Assembly: GCF_001905445.1 (NCBI RefSeq)
Contig: NZ_LIVQ01000003.1
Span: forward strand, 931,445-995,444
Direction: 5' to 3'
DNA length: 64,000 nucleotides
Source: Streptomyces sp. CB00455
GTDB lineage: Bacteria; Actinomycetota; Actinomycetes; Streptomycetales; Streptomycetaceae
A program made the position numbers and the translations under genes. Shown piece after piece: positions 23,364 through 32,367 of this stretch (its first letter is position 1; each line of letters opens with the position of its first letter). The notes beneath the pieces were generated by a model, which did not search any database, had not been told where the DNA came from, and was given only the letters and a program-made list of their open reading frames with translations.

Positions 23364-24368
23364 ATGCGCCCCGACACGCCTGCCGAGCACATCGCCGAAG
23401 CCGAGCGCCTCATCCGCACGGCGACCCGCTACCCCGAGGACCAGGAGCCGTTGCTCCTTCAGGCCGCGGCCCACCTCGAACTGGCCGACGCGCGCGATCG
23501 GGCGAGCGCCCTGTACGACCAGCTGCTGTCGTCCTCGCCGGCCGATCCCCACCTGATCAAGGCCCTGCAGGCCTCGAACCTGTGGGAGTACGGCCACGAG
23601 GCCGAGGCCCGCGCCCTCATCTCCGGCATCCGCGCCGCCGGTCCCACGGACCCGGCGCCTTGGGAGGTCATCGCGGAGGCATTGGAGACGCACGACGAGC
23701 TGGAAGCCTCGCACGACTGCTTCACCGAGGCCGCGACCCTCCTCATCACGGACGACCCGCTCACCCCGGGCACCACCGCGCTCCTGACGGGCCGCCACCG
23801 GGTCCGCCGCCTCCTCGGCCGCCCGCACGACGACTGGGACATGGTCGCCGACACCCGCCACACCGGCCCGATCCCCCTCGACGAACTCCACGACCCCAAG
23901 CGCATCTGGGCCCTGGGCTCCGACGACCCGGCCGAACTCCGCGCCGAGATCGCCCGCCTCCGCGCCGAGCTGGGCGACCGCCGCGCCGCCCTCTCCCGTC
24001 CGTTCCCGGTGGCGATCCTGCACTGGCCGCAGCGCGAACTGTCCGAACTGCTGACCAGCTACCCCACCCTCGCGGCGGAGTACCCCTCCCACACGACCCA
24101 CCTGTCCCGCATCGAGGCATCCCTGCGCGCCCTCGCCGCGTCGGGCACGACCAACCTCGGCATCGTCACGGCGAGCGTCCCCTCGTACGAAGCCTTCGCC
24201 GCCTCCGAAAAGACCTCCCCGGCTTCCCCGAGCCTCCTCGCGGAATACGCCACGACACTGGCAGCCCGAGGCAAGGCCACCCCCTGGCCCCCCACCCCGA
24301 CGACCCCCTGCTGGTGCACCTCGGGCAAGCCGTACGCGGAGTGCCACGGGGCCCCCACCGACAGCTGA
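23364..24368 (+). CDS. SEC-C motif protein with TPR-like helical repeats
   Basis: A 334-residue cytoplasmic protein. The N-terminal half has TPR-like helices (AEHIAEAERLIRTATRYPED, LLLQAAAHLELADARDRASA). It ends in a SEC-C zinc-binding motif, CWCTSGKPYAECHG, with the C-x-C-x8-C-H spacing. SEC-C tails occur on SecA and many unrelated proteins and mediate ribosome or protein contact. Widespread in Streptomyces without an assigned role. Start is ATG at 23364; the ribosome site is weak. The decayed dcm follows on the same strand. Confidence 0.85.
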   Translation: MRPDTPAEHIAEAERLIRTATRYPEDQEPLLLQAAAHLELADARDRASALYDQLLSSSPADPHLIKALQASNLWEYGHEAEARALISGIRAAGPTDPAPWEVIAEALETHDELEASHDCFTEAATLLITDDPLTPGTTALLTGRHRVRRLLGRPHDDWDMVADTRHTGPIPLDELHDPKRIWALGSDDPAELRAEIARLRAELGDRRAALSRPFPVAILHWPQRELSELLTSYPTLAAEYPSHTTHLSRIEASLRALAASGTTNLGIVTASVPSYEAFAASEKTSPASPSLLAEYATTLAARGKATPWPPTPTTPCWCTSGKPYAECHGAPTDS

Positions 24369-24435
24369 GGAACCAGGCCGGCAACGGGTTCACGCCACGC
24401 TCCGGCACATCTCAACCTCCGGGGACGACAAGCCG

Positions 24436-24869
24436 GGTGCTCGGGGGTCGTGCCACCACGGTGCACCGGCATCGGGCGGTCGGCGAGGCACTGCTCGAAC
24501 CGATGTCCTCGCGTGGTTGGCCGGCGGCCCCGGGCTGGCCGGCCTGCACCCCGCTTGTCGGCAGTTCGTGGAAACGCGGCGGGGCCGACCTGGGGCCGAC
24601 GGGATCGAAACGCGCCTGGGCGCGCAGGGGCGTGGACGGTGCCACGGTGGCCGATGACGTGCCCGCCGCCGCTGCAGGTGGGACCCGGGGCTCGGCCGCC
24701 ACGGCATGGCGTCTTTGACCGTCGAGCAGGCCGCTCTCTGGCAGGGATTTCCCCGCGAGTGGGGGATCGAAGGCCGCAAGACGGCCAGGTATCGGCAGGT
24801 GGGGCACGCTTCTCCGCCTCCCGTGGACAGGCGCTGGGCGAGGCGATCGCTGCCGCGTTGCGTTCCTGA
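24436..24869 (+). pseudogene. C-terminal fragment of a DNA cytosine-5 methyltransferase (dcm), frameshifted
   Basis: Three reading frames in succession carry the end of a C5-methyltransferase. Frame 2 reads ALLEPMSSRGWP and then RGGADLGPTGSKRAWARRGV (to 24718). Frame 1 reads LTVEQAALWQGFPREWGIEG, then KTARYRQVGHASPPPV (from about 24711). Frame 3 reads QALGEAIAAALRS and stops at 24869. These correspond to the late target-recognition region and motifs IX-X. The N-terminal catalytic half with the PC nucleophile is missing, so the enzyme is dead. It converges on an intact vsr gene 74 bases away, as expected for the remains of a dcm-vsr module. Confidence 0.85.
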
Positions 24870-24942
24870 CGCACCCCGGGGAGAGGGCCTTCCGCCGTGC
24901 CGGGCTGCCCCGCGCGGGGCAGCCCGGTCACCGCGGGCACGG

Positions 24943-25377
24943 TCAGTGCTTCGATCGCAAGGCTTCCCGGCGGCTCGCAACCACGGCCAGGACGCGTACC
25001 GCCGCTTCGCCGGCTGCCTCGTGCTCCCAGACGCGCATGGCCAGCCAGCCCGCCTCAGCCAGGCGCGCGTCCGTATCGAGGTCCCTCTTCCGATTGCCCT
25101 CGATCTTCGTTCGCCAGAAGTCCGAGTTGTTCTTCGGCCAGGTCGCGTGCAGGGGACAGCCGTGCCAGAAACAACCGTCCACGAACACGGCCACGCGCGC
25201 GGGCCCGAACACGATGTCCGCCTCGCGCCTCACGCCCTTCACCGGCTTGCGGTGGATCCGGTACCTCGCACCCGCGGCGTGCAGCGCCTTGCGCAACGCC
25301 ACTTCCACCGCGGTGTCCCGGCTCTTCTGACGGCTCATCCGCGAGCGCACGTCGGCCGTGGTTGCCAATTTCTCCAC
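24943..25377 (-). CDS. vsr: Very short patch repair endonuclease (Vsr)
   Basis: A 144-residue Vsr nuclease, which nicks 5' of T in T:G mismatches that arise when 5-methylcytosine deaminates. Signature parts are present: RSRMSRQKSRDT at the start, the catalytic Asp in READIVFGPARVAVFVDGCF, the zinc and active-site HGCPLH, and RVWEHEA near the end. No motif is obviously broken. Start is GTG at 25377, chosen because the family's N-terminal helix begins there. Its usual partner methyltransferase survives only as a pseudogene on the other strand. It lies 14 bases from the stop-side neighbour at 25392, a DUF559-type gene on the same strand, so the two may be cotranscribed. Confidence 0.93.
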   Translation of the reverse strand: MEKLATTADVRSRMSRQKSRDTAVEVALRKALHAAGARYRIHRKPVKGVRREADIVFGPARVAVFVDGCFWHGCPLHATWPKNNSDFWRTKIEGNRKRDLDTDARLAEAGWLAMRVWEHEAAGEAAVRVLAVVASRREALRSKH

Positions 25378-25391
25378 GACCCCATTGTGGT

Positions 25392-26579
25392 TCAGAACGG
25401 CAACGGGAGCTGTTGCTGGCCGCGGGCCAGGGCTGTGGGTGGGGTGGGGCGGGGGGTGGTGAGGGTCAGGAGGGTGCGCAGGGCTGCGAGGACTTCGGTC
25501 GGGGTGTCGCGCAGCATCGAGGGGGTGGCGCTGACCACCAGGATGCCGTGGGACTCCAGGCGCAGGCGGCGGCGGAGCGTGGCATGCCAGGAGTCGCGGG
25601 TGTAGTGGTACTCCGCCGAGTCGATCTCCAGGGCCACGCCCTCGTCGGGCCAGTAGGCGTCCGGGCTGGCCAGGAAGGTGCCGTCCGGGGTGTAGAGGCG
25701 GGCGTTCCACAGGGGGGTCGGGAGGTCCGTCGCCGCGAGGGTGTCGCGGGCCCGGGCCTCGGCGATCGAGCGGACCCCGGCGAGGAGTTCGGCCGCGGCG
25801 GCGCGGATGCCGGGGCGGGTGAGGAGGCGGGCGGCGCGGAGTTCGGCGTGCAGGTCCTGCGGGTGGCACCAGCCGGCCTGGACGACCTGCGCGAGGACCG
25901 AGCGGATGTGGTCGGGATGGCCGGCCCGGGAGGCGAAGTCGGCCGCCGCGCGGACCGGGCGGGTGCTGGGGACGCCGGAGACGGTGATGGTGCGCGGCCA
26001 GCGCGAGGTCGCCAGCGGCCGGACCTCCGGGCTGCCCGCGAGGCGGCGCGGGGCGCGGATCAGGACGTCGACGGGGTCGTCCGGGGCGTACGGGGCTTCG
26101 CGGATCCCGAGGAGCGCGAGAGCGGCGGCGCCGGTGAGGGCGGCCGTGTCACCGGACAGGGGGTCGGCGGCGGGCTCGGCGGCGTACAGGACGGCGGAGA
26201 GGGCGCGTTGACGCTGGTCGGGGGGCCCGGTCTGCAGGAGGTAGACCCGGGGCAGCAGGCGCTGCCAGGGGCCTCCGGGGCGCGCCCGGGAGGTGATGGT
26301 GCCCTCGGGGACGCCGGCGGCGAGCAGCTGGTGCCGGGTGGCCAGGTTGAGCTGGCGGCGGGTGGCAGGGATGAGCCGGCCGCGGGGTGCGGTGGTCTGC
26401 GTGGGCGGCTGTGGCTGACGTCGGGGCGGGGGCTGGGGCTGCGTCTGCTGGTGTGGCTGGGGTCGCATCTGCGGCTGCGGCTGGGGCTGGGGCTGCTGGT
26501 GTGGCTGGGGCTGCGTCTGCTGGGGCTGGTGCTGGTGCTGGTGCTGGTGCTGGTGCTGGTGCTGGTGCTGAGTGATCAT
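25392..26579 (-). CDS. AbiEi-antitoxin-like winged helix plus DUF559 (Vsr-fold) domain protein
   Basis: About 395 residues. After a His-Gln/Pro-Gln repeat head (residues 1-60, HQHQHQHQ), a winged-helix AbiEi-like segment is seen (ATRHQLLAAGVPEGTITSRARPGG), then a middle domain with ALTGAAALALLGIR, and a C-terminal DUF559 nuclease-like domain (SPDAYWPDEGVALEIDSAEY, RRRLRLESHGILVVSATP). DUF559 belongs to the Vsr-like PD-(D/E)xK clan and keeps Asp/Glu residues here. Such proteins are common in actinobacteria and of unproven function. The start is uncertain: the ATG at 26579 lacks a good ribosome site and the frame stays open upstream. The GGTGCT-type repeat at 26526-26570 encodes the His-Gln run. 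Confidence 0.75.
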   Translation of the reverse strand: MITQHQHQHQHQHQHQHQPQQTQPQPHQQPQPQPQPQMRPQPHQQTQPQPPPRRQPQPPTQTTAPRGRLIPATRRQLNLATRHQLLAAGVPEGTITSRARPGGPWQRLLPRVYLLQTGPPDQRQRALSAVLYAAEPAADPLSGDTAALTGAAALALLGIREAPYAPDDPVDVLIRAPRRLAGSPEVRPLATSRWPRTITVSGVPSTRPVRAAADFASRAGHPDHIRSVLAQVVQAGWCHPQDLHAELRAARLLTRPGIRAAAAELLAGVRSIAEARARDTLAATDLPTPLWNARLYTPDGTFLASPDAYWPDEGVALEIDSAEYHYTRDSWHATLRRRLRLESHGILVVSATPSMLRDTPTEVLAALRTLLTLTTPRPTPPTALARGQQQLPLPF

Positions 26580-27167
<588 letters not shown>

Positions 27168-27713
27168 TCAGTGGTTCGGGCGGCTCGGGTGGTCCGGGGA
27201 CAGGAAGACGATCACGCCCGTCTCCGTGCCCGGCAGGGCCGTGACCTCGTGCCAGCCCAGGCGGCGGTAGGTGGCCACCGTGTCGGTGGCGAGGCGGGAG
27301 GTCAGCAGCCAGGCCCGCCGGTCCGGGGCGTCCGCGGTGATCTCGGTCAGGAGGTCCCGGCCGGTGCCGCGGCCGCGCGCGTACGGGCGTACGGCGAGTT
27401 CGTCTATCTCCAGGGCGCCGGTCAGCAGCTCCTTGACGCGCCCGGGACCCAGCTGCGCCGCGACCTGCGCGTACGCACGGTTCTTGGGGAAGGCGGCCGG
27501 CGTGACCCAGGCCGTGGCGAAGCCGTCGATGCCGGTCGCGGACTGGGCGAAGGCCGTACGGAACCCGCGGCGCCGGGCATCGGCCGGGAGGCGGGTCGCG
27601 AACTGGCGAATGGTTTCTTCGTCCTCGTTCCACGGTGGGGCGGAGAAGACGTCCGCGTAGGCGTCGACCAGTTCGTCCGCGAGGTCGAGGACGGCCTGTC
27701 CGTAGCAGATCAC
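27168..27713 (-). CDS. GNAT family N-acetyltransferase
   Basis: A 181-residue acetyl-CoA-dependent N-acetyltransferase. The acetyl-CoA binding region is visible as IDELAVRPYARGRGTGRDLL (Arg-x-x-Gly-x-Gly/Ala type, near residue 105), and the C-terminal strand region is TYRRLGWHEVTALPG. The substrate is unknown. Start is GTG at 27713 with CAGGA upstream. It stands alone on the minus strand, with repeat-rich sequence beyond its stop. Confidence 0.88.
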   Translation of the reverse strand: MICYGQAVLDLADELVDAYADVFSAPPWNEDEETIRQFATRLPADARRRGFRTAFAQSATGIDGFATAWVTPAAFPKNRAYAQVAAQLGPGRVKELLTGALEIDELAVRPYARGRGTGRDLLTEITADAPDRRAWLLTSRLATDTVATYRRLGWHEVTALPGTETGVIVFLSPDHPSRPNH

Positions 27714-27886
27714 GATGTCCTGGCTCCTGAAGTACGGGGGTGGGGTGGGGAATTTCCGCTTTGGGTGGGGAGAGTCAATTTATGCGCTTCGGGTTCCTGT
27801 GGCGGACATCGCAGGATCCGGCGAGTGTGCGACAAATCCCCTCCCCGCCCTCCGTGTCGGCGGACGGGCGTCCGCGTTGAGCAGCC

Positions 27887-28066
27887 GTGGACAGACTGTT
27901 TCGGGCCGCCGGCCGGTGCGCGCTCGCCTTCCTCCTCGTCCTGGGCGTCGTGGCGCTGCTGCCGCGGGCGCTGCGGGAGGCGGTGCCGGATGCCGTGATC
28001 GGTGCGGCGGTGCCCGTGCTGGTGTGGGCGCTGGGTGCCCGTCGGACGGCAGGAGGGTCGCGTTAG
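27887..28066 (+). CDS. Small hydrophobic membrane protein
   Basis: A 59-residue frame starting at GTG 27887 and reading MDRLFRAAGRCALAFLLVLG, with two likely helices (ALAFLLVLGVVALLP and VIGAAVPVLVWALGA) and a basic tail RRTAGGSR before TAG. Third positions are almost all G or C, which supports real coding. The ribosome site is weak. It is not recognised as a named family. The larger membrane protein at 28154 follows on the same strand. Confidence 0.5.
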   Translation: MDRLFRAAGRCALAFLLVLGVVALLPRALREAVPDAVIGAAVPVLVWALGARRTAGGSR

Positions 28067-28153
28067 CCTCGTAGGGAGCCTCCGCCGGCCCCGGCTCGGC
28101 CGGCCGAGCCGGGCTCGGCAGTTCATATGACCTCAAGACGTGGGGAGTTCGAC

Positions 28154-28453
28154 ATGGCGCGGGTACCGAGTTCCGTGGTGGCGGCCGCCGGGCTGGTCGG
28201 CGGCTACGCCGTCGCCCGCTGGAGCGGGAAGCGGCCCCTGGGCGGCGTCGTTCTCGGCGCCGCCGGGCTGGCGGCGGGGCGGGAGTGGCACCGCCGGGGC
28301 GGCGCGCCCGCCGCGGCGGGGCTGGGAGCCCTGTACCTGGCCGGTTTCGCGGGCGCGCACCCGCTGGCCAAGAAGGTCGGCGCGTGGCCGGCCGTTTTCG
28401 GCGCAGCCGGGGTGGTGGCGGCCGCGGCCTGGGCGGTCGCCGACCGCGGTTGA
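28154..28453 (+). CDS. Hypothetical membrane protein
   Basis: A 99-residue protein with four short hydrophobic segments: SSVVAAAGLVGGYAVARW, LGGVVLGAAGLAAGREW, AAAGLGALYLAGFAGAHPLA and WPAVFGAAGVVAAAAWAVAD. The ATG at 28154 has GGGGAG six bases upstream, better than an upstream in-frame ATG at 28127. Ordinary in Streptomyces, without a known role. The following 315 bases to the DUF445 gene are GC-rich with CCCCGA runs near 28720 and hold no visible gene. Confidence 0.75.
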   Translation: MARVPSSVVAAAGLVGGYAVARWSGKRPLGGVVLGAAGLAAGREWHRRGGAPAAAGLGALYLAGFAGAHPLAKKVGAWPAVFGAAGVVAAAAWAVADRG

Positions 28454-28768
28454 CGGCGACTGCCGCCGGCTGAGGGCGACTGACGGCGACGGCGGGCTTT
28501 GCCCCGCCCTGGCCGCGGTGAGCCGTGGCCCTGGCGGCGCGGCCCGGCCCCGGCGGGCGCCGGTCCGGGCCCGCCGGGCCCCGACGCCACCGCGATCCCG
28601 GCCCGCTCGGCCCCGGCCCGCTACCGCGACTTCGATCGGCCCGCACCCACCCCGCCCCCACCGGCCGCCGCGCCACCGCGGCCCGGGTCGTCCCGGACCG
28701 GCAACGCCCCGACCCCGACCCCGACCCCGAGCCGCCCAGGTCGTCCCCGGCGAGCCGCTGCCGTCCGC

Positions 28769-30139
28769 TCACGCTCCGAGCGCCCGGGACACGGTGTAGA
28801 TCAGCAGGCCCGCCATCGCGCCGACCACCGTGCCGTTGATCCGGATGAACTGCAGGTCCCGTCCGATGTGGGCCTCGATCTTGCGGGTGGTGTGTTCGGC
28901 GTCCCAGCCCGCCACCGTGTCCGTGATCAGCGAGGTGATCTCGGCCCGGTAGGTGGTGACCACGTACACCACGGCCCCCTCGATCCACCCTTCCAGCTTG
29001 TCCTGGAGGCGGCCGTCCGACGCCAGCCGCGCCCCCAGGGAGATCAGCGACGAACGGACCCGCAGGCGCAGCTCGCTCTGCTCGTCCTTCGCCGCCGACA
29101 TGATCATGGAGCGGATCGCCGTCCAGGCGGAGGCGATCACGTCCTGCACCTCGCTGCGCTGCAGCAGATCCGACTTGAGCCGTTCGACGCGGGCCCGCGT
29201 CTCCGTGTCCGACTGCAGGTCGGAGGCGAAGTCCGTCAGGAAGCGGTCCACCGCGCCGCGCGCCGGGTGCTCGGGCATGTCCCGCATCTCCGTGACGAAG
29301 CGGAGCAGCTCCTTGTACACCCGGTCGCCGATCTTGCGGTCCACGAAACGGGGGGTCCAGCCGGGAGCGCCGCCCTGGACGGCGTCCATCACCGACTCCC
29401 CGTGCGTGACCAGCCAGTCGTGCGCCTTGAGGCACAGGAGGTCGACGACGCGGTGGTGGCCGCCGTCCGCGACGACCCGCTCCAGGGTCTTGCCCATGCC
29501 CGGCGCGATCTCGGCCGTCTCGGCGCTGCGGGTGATGGCCTCGCCGACGACGGCCTGCACGTCGGAGTCGCGCAGTACGGTCAGGGCCCCGCGCAGCGCG
29601 GTGGCCAGCTCGGCGGTGACGCGGTCGGCGTGCGCGGGCTCGGCCAGCCAGGTGCCGAGGCGGCCGCCGATGCCGACGGCCTTGAGCCGGGCGGCGACCA
29701 CGTCGGAGGAGAGGAAGTTCTCGCCGACGAACTCGCCGAGCGAGACCCCGAGCTGGTCCTTCTTGGTCGGGATGATCGCGGTGTGCGGGATCGGCAGGCC
29801 GAGGGGGTGCCGGAAGAGGGCGGTGACGGCGAACCAGTCCGCGAGCGCGCCGACCATGCCTGCTTCGGCGGCGGCCGCGACGTAGGCGGCCCAGTCGCCG
29901 GCGCCCCAGGCGTGCCGGGCGCATGTGGCCAGTACGTAGACCAGCGCCACCAGGATCAGCAGGCCGGTGGCGGTGGCCTTCATCCGGCGGACGCCGCGGC
30001 GGCGCTCCTCGTCGGCGGCGTTGAACATGAAGGAGTTGCCGCCGCGGGTCGGCGGGGCGGGGGGCATGGCCGGTGGCGGGGCCGGGGGCCCCGGCGGTGG
30101 TGCGGTGCCGTGGCCTCCGGCGGTGGTGCGGTTGTCCAC
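28769..30139 (-). CDS. DUF445 family membrane protein
   Basis: About 456 residues. A Pro/Gly-rich head (1-40) is followed by a first helix (ATGLLILVALVYVLATCARH), a large soluble helical body with the family features GMVGALADWFAVTALFRHPLG and IIPTKKDQLGVSLGEFVGEN, and a final helix RINGTVVGAMAGLLIYTVS. The family (YtbE/YheB-like) is widespread and uncharacterised, probably a membrane-bound coiled-coil protein. The GTG at 30139 was chosen because CAGGAG lies just before it; a start at 30184 is less likely. Confidence 0.85.
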   Translation of the reverse strand: MDNRTTAGGHGTAPPPGPPAPPPAMPPAPPTRGGNSFMFNAADEERRRGVRRMKATATGLLILVALVYVLATCARHAWGAGDWAAYVAAAAEAGMVGALADWFAVTALFRHPLGLPIPHTAIIPTKKDQLGVSLGEFVGENFLSSDVVAARLKAVGIGGRLGTWLAEPAHADRVTAELATALRGALTVLRDSDVQAVVGEAITRSAETAEIAPGMGKTLERVVADGGHHRVVDLLCLKAHDWLVTHGESVMDAVQGGAPGWTPRFVDRKIGDRVYKELLRFVTEMRDMPEHPARGAVDRFLTDFASDLQSDTETRARVERLKSDLLQRSEVQDVIASAWTAIRSMIMSAAKDEQSELRLRVRSSLISLGARLASDGRLQDKLEGWIEGAVVYVVTTYRAEITSLITDTVAGWDAEHTTRKIEAHIGRDLQFIRINGTVVGAMAGLLIYTVSRALGA

Positions 30140-30734
30140 GTGCTCCTGCCTTCCCCGGGGGCGCCGGTTTTGTCTGCATAGCATCCGACTACTGAGAGGC
30201 GTGGAGAGTTCCCGGCACGCCGTTTCGCTCCCGCGAGGGGATGCGGTCTCGCTCCCGCGAGGGGATGCGGGTCTCGCCGCCGCGCCGAGGCCGGGGGTCC
30301 GGCCCGCCGCCCCCAGCCGCGTCTGCCCGTCCCACCCGGCCTCGAAGCCCCGGGGACCACCTCCACCTGGCGGAACCCGAGCCGACCCCCGCCCTGGGCC
30401 GAATCGGCCGGGAACCGAAGGGGCTCCCGACGCTGCCGGCCACGGCCGGGGAAGACCCCGCGGCCCGATCGCGGGGCCGCCCTCTGCCCGGATGCCCGCC
30501 GGGTCCGGGCTCGGGCCGGGGCCGGGCTCGGGTCCGGGTCGGCCCGCCAGCCAGCCCTCCCGTCAGCCCGCCCCCCGCCGTGCAGCCCGATGCCGGGGGT
30601 GGTGGCCTCGGCCTTGGCGCGGATCACCCGTACGGCCGCGCGACCACCCGGGGCCGGGCCACGCAGCCCACCGCCTGGCATGCAGCGATGCTGCCGGAGC
30701 CGACGCGGCGCAGGCCCCCGAAGCCCGCCCCGCG
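30140..30734. other. GC-rich gap, no supported gene
   Basis: The promoter side of the DUF445 gene followed by Pro/Arg-coding GC-rich sequence. Near 30225-30260 a short direct repeat TCGCTCCCGCGAGGGGATGC occurs twice (from about 30227 and 30247). Open frames exist on both strands but none shows family features or a ribosome site. Confidence 0.45.
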
Positions 30735-31140
30735 CCGCCTGGCCTGACGCCAGGCCCCCACGGAACCACCAGCCGCCAGCCCGTACGCCCCCACCCAGCC
30801 CAACGCAAGCTCACACCGCCAAGCCCAAGACCCACCCCGCCAGGCCGGACGCCCGCCCCCCGCCGAACCACCGGCCACCGGCCGGCACGCCCCCACCCAG
30901 CCCGACGCAGGCTCACACCCCCGAGCCCAAGACCCACGCCGCCGGGCCGAGCGCCCGGCCGCCGCGGAACCACCGGCCACCGGCCGGCACGCACCCACCC
31001 ACCCAGCCCAACGCAAGCTCACACCGCCAAGCCCAAGACCCACCCCGCCAGGCCAGACACCCAGCCCCCACAGAACCACCAGCCGCCGCCAGCCCGTACG
31101 CTCCCACCCAGCCCGACGCAGGATCACGCCGCCCAGCCCG
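30735..31140. repeat. Four-copy tandem repeat of 102-106 bp
   Basis: The marker GAACCACC begins at 30763, 30865, 30967 and 31073, giving periods of 102, 102 and 106. Each copy also contains CCCACCCAGCCC(A/G)ACGCA, CTCACACC and AGCCCAAGACCCAC. Copies 1 and 3 are the most alike, as are 2 and 4 in part. The array lies between the DUF445 gene and the DUF1707 gene. Neither strand shows a believable protein, and the remaining bases to 31408 are GC-rich without a recognised element. Confidence 0.85.
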
Positions 31141-31408
31141 GGGCGGCCTCGTGAGGCCGGTCGAGCCGCGCCAGGCTCGACCACCGCAGGGCGGGCCCGG
31201 CCGGCTGGACCGCGCGGTCGGCTGCGCCGGCCCGTACCCGCTCCGGCCGCAGGCCGGCCGAGGCATCGTGCGTCCCGTCCAGGGCGTGCGCTCCCGCGCG
31301 TCGCGCGTCCCCGCGTCCTGCTCGCCTCCAGTCACAGGCCGGCCGACGCCCGAGCCGGGCGCGTCCGGCCGCCGGGCGGGGGTCGAACCGGACGAGCACC
31401 CGACCCGC

Positions 31409-32104
31409 CTACAGCTCCTTGCGGAGCGAAGGGCCTCGCTTCGGGCGTTTCGGGGGTTTCACCTTGATCTCCACTCCGCCCATCAGGGCGAAGCCCGTCA
31501 CGATCACGCGGGGGGCGCCCGGTTGGGGTGGGAAGTCGGCGGCGCGTTGGTCGAAGGCGCCCATGAAGCCGAAGCCCCGGACGTCCACCTCCACGCCCGG
31601 CGGCACCGTGATCTGGATGCCTCCCATGACCGCGATGCAGTTGATCACCACCTCGCGCTGCGCGAATTTCGCCTCGCGCAGGTCCAGGTCCCCTCCTCCC
31701 CAGAAGGCCAGCGCGTCGAAGCGGGCGGGCACCGTCCACTGGCCCCGGCGCTGGAAACCCGACATGACCGCGACGGCCGTCGTGGACGTGCTCGTCCCGC
31801 CGATCCGGGCCGGCCAGGACGTCCCGGACCCGGCCCCCGCGACCGGCTCCGCCCCCGGCCCGGTCCCCGGCGCCGTCCCCGCCGCCCCGGGGGCCGACGC
31901 CGCCGGCAGGTCCCGCGTCAGCGGTTGCAGTTCCGCGTACGTCCGGGACTTGTACGCCGCCTCCAGCCGCTCCCCGAATTCGTCCATGTCGAGCCGCCCC
32001 TCGGCGACGGCGTCCCGCAGACGGTCCACCACCCGTTCCCGGTCGGCATCCGACGCCCTCAACTCCAGTTCCGGCAACGGCTTCTCCGGCCGCTCGTCAC
32101 TCAT
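31409..32104 (-). CDS. DUF1707 (SHOCT-like) protein with LiaF-like C-terminal domain
   Basis: A 231-residue protein. The DUF1707 domain occupies about residues 13-68 (LRASDADRERVVDRLRDAVA, GRLDMDEFGERLEAAYKSRT). After a Pro/Ala/Gly linker, a beta-rich domain with repeated VMGG/FMGA turns (INCIAVMGGIQITVPPGVEV, VTGFALMGGVEIKVK) resembles the DUF2154/LiaF-type domain of cell-envelope stress proteins. No transmembrane helix is obvious. Proteins of this type are thought to act in envelope stress or sporulation; the role here is unknown. The start ATG at 32104 has a weak ribosome site. Confidence 0.85.
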   Translation of the reverse strand: MSDERPEKPLPELELRASDADRERVVDRLRDAVAEGRLDMDEFGERLEAAYKSRTYAELQPLTRDLPAASAPGAAGTAPGTGPGAEPVAGAGSGTSWPARIGGTSTSTTAVAVMSGFQRRGQWTVPARFDALAFWGGGDLDLREAKFAQREVVINCIAVMGGIQITVPPGVEVDVRGFGFMGAFDQRAADFPPQPGAPRVIVTGFALMGGVEIKVKPPKRPKRGPSLRKEL

Positions 32105-32367
32105 GCGGCCCAGACTATGCAGGTATGCGCGGGAGTTGTACGGGGCGTACCCTTCCCTGCCCCCGGGTTCCCCCCTGATTTACCCCCAGGGTCGGGGCGA
32201 CCGCGGCGCGCCCACCCCGCCCCAGGGTCGGGGCGTCCGCCAGCGCCCCCACCCCGCACCCACCCCCGCCCCCGCGCATCCCGCCCACACGCCCCGCCGC
32301 GCCCACACGCCCTCGCGCACCCCGCGCCGCCCGCCCCGCGCCCCGGGCCGCGCTCCGCCCCCCGCCC

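Noticed and set aside
24436..24869. A working DNA cytosine methyltransferase
   Set aside because: The catalytic half is absent and two frame changes break the rest. It is a pseudogene.
30735..31140. CRISPR array
   Set aside because: The repeat is 102-106 bases with no short unique spacers and no cas genes are near.
29967..31154. Long plus-strand frame of about 395 codons across the DUF445 start and the 102-106 bp repeat
   Set aside because: Its sequence is Pro/Arg/Ala repeat peptide created by the tandem DNA repeat. There is no domain and no convincing start.
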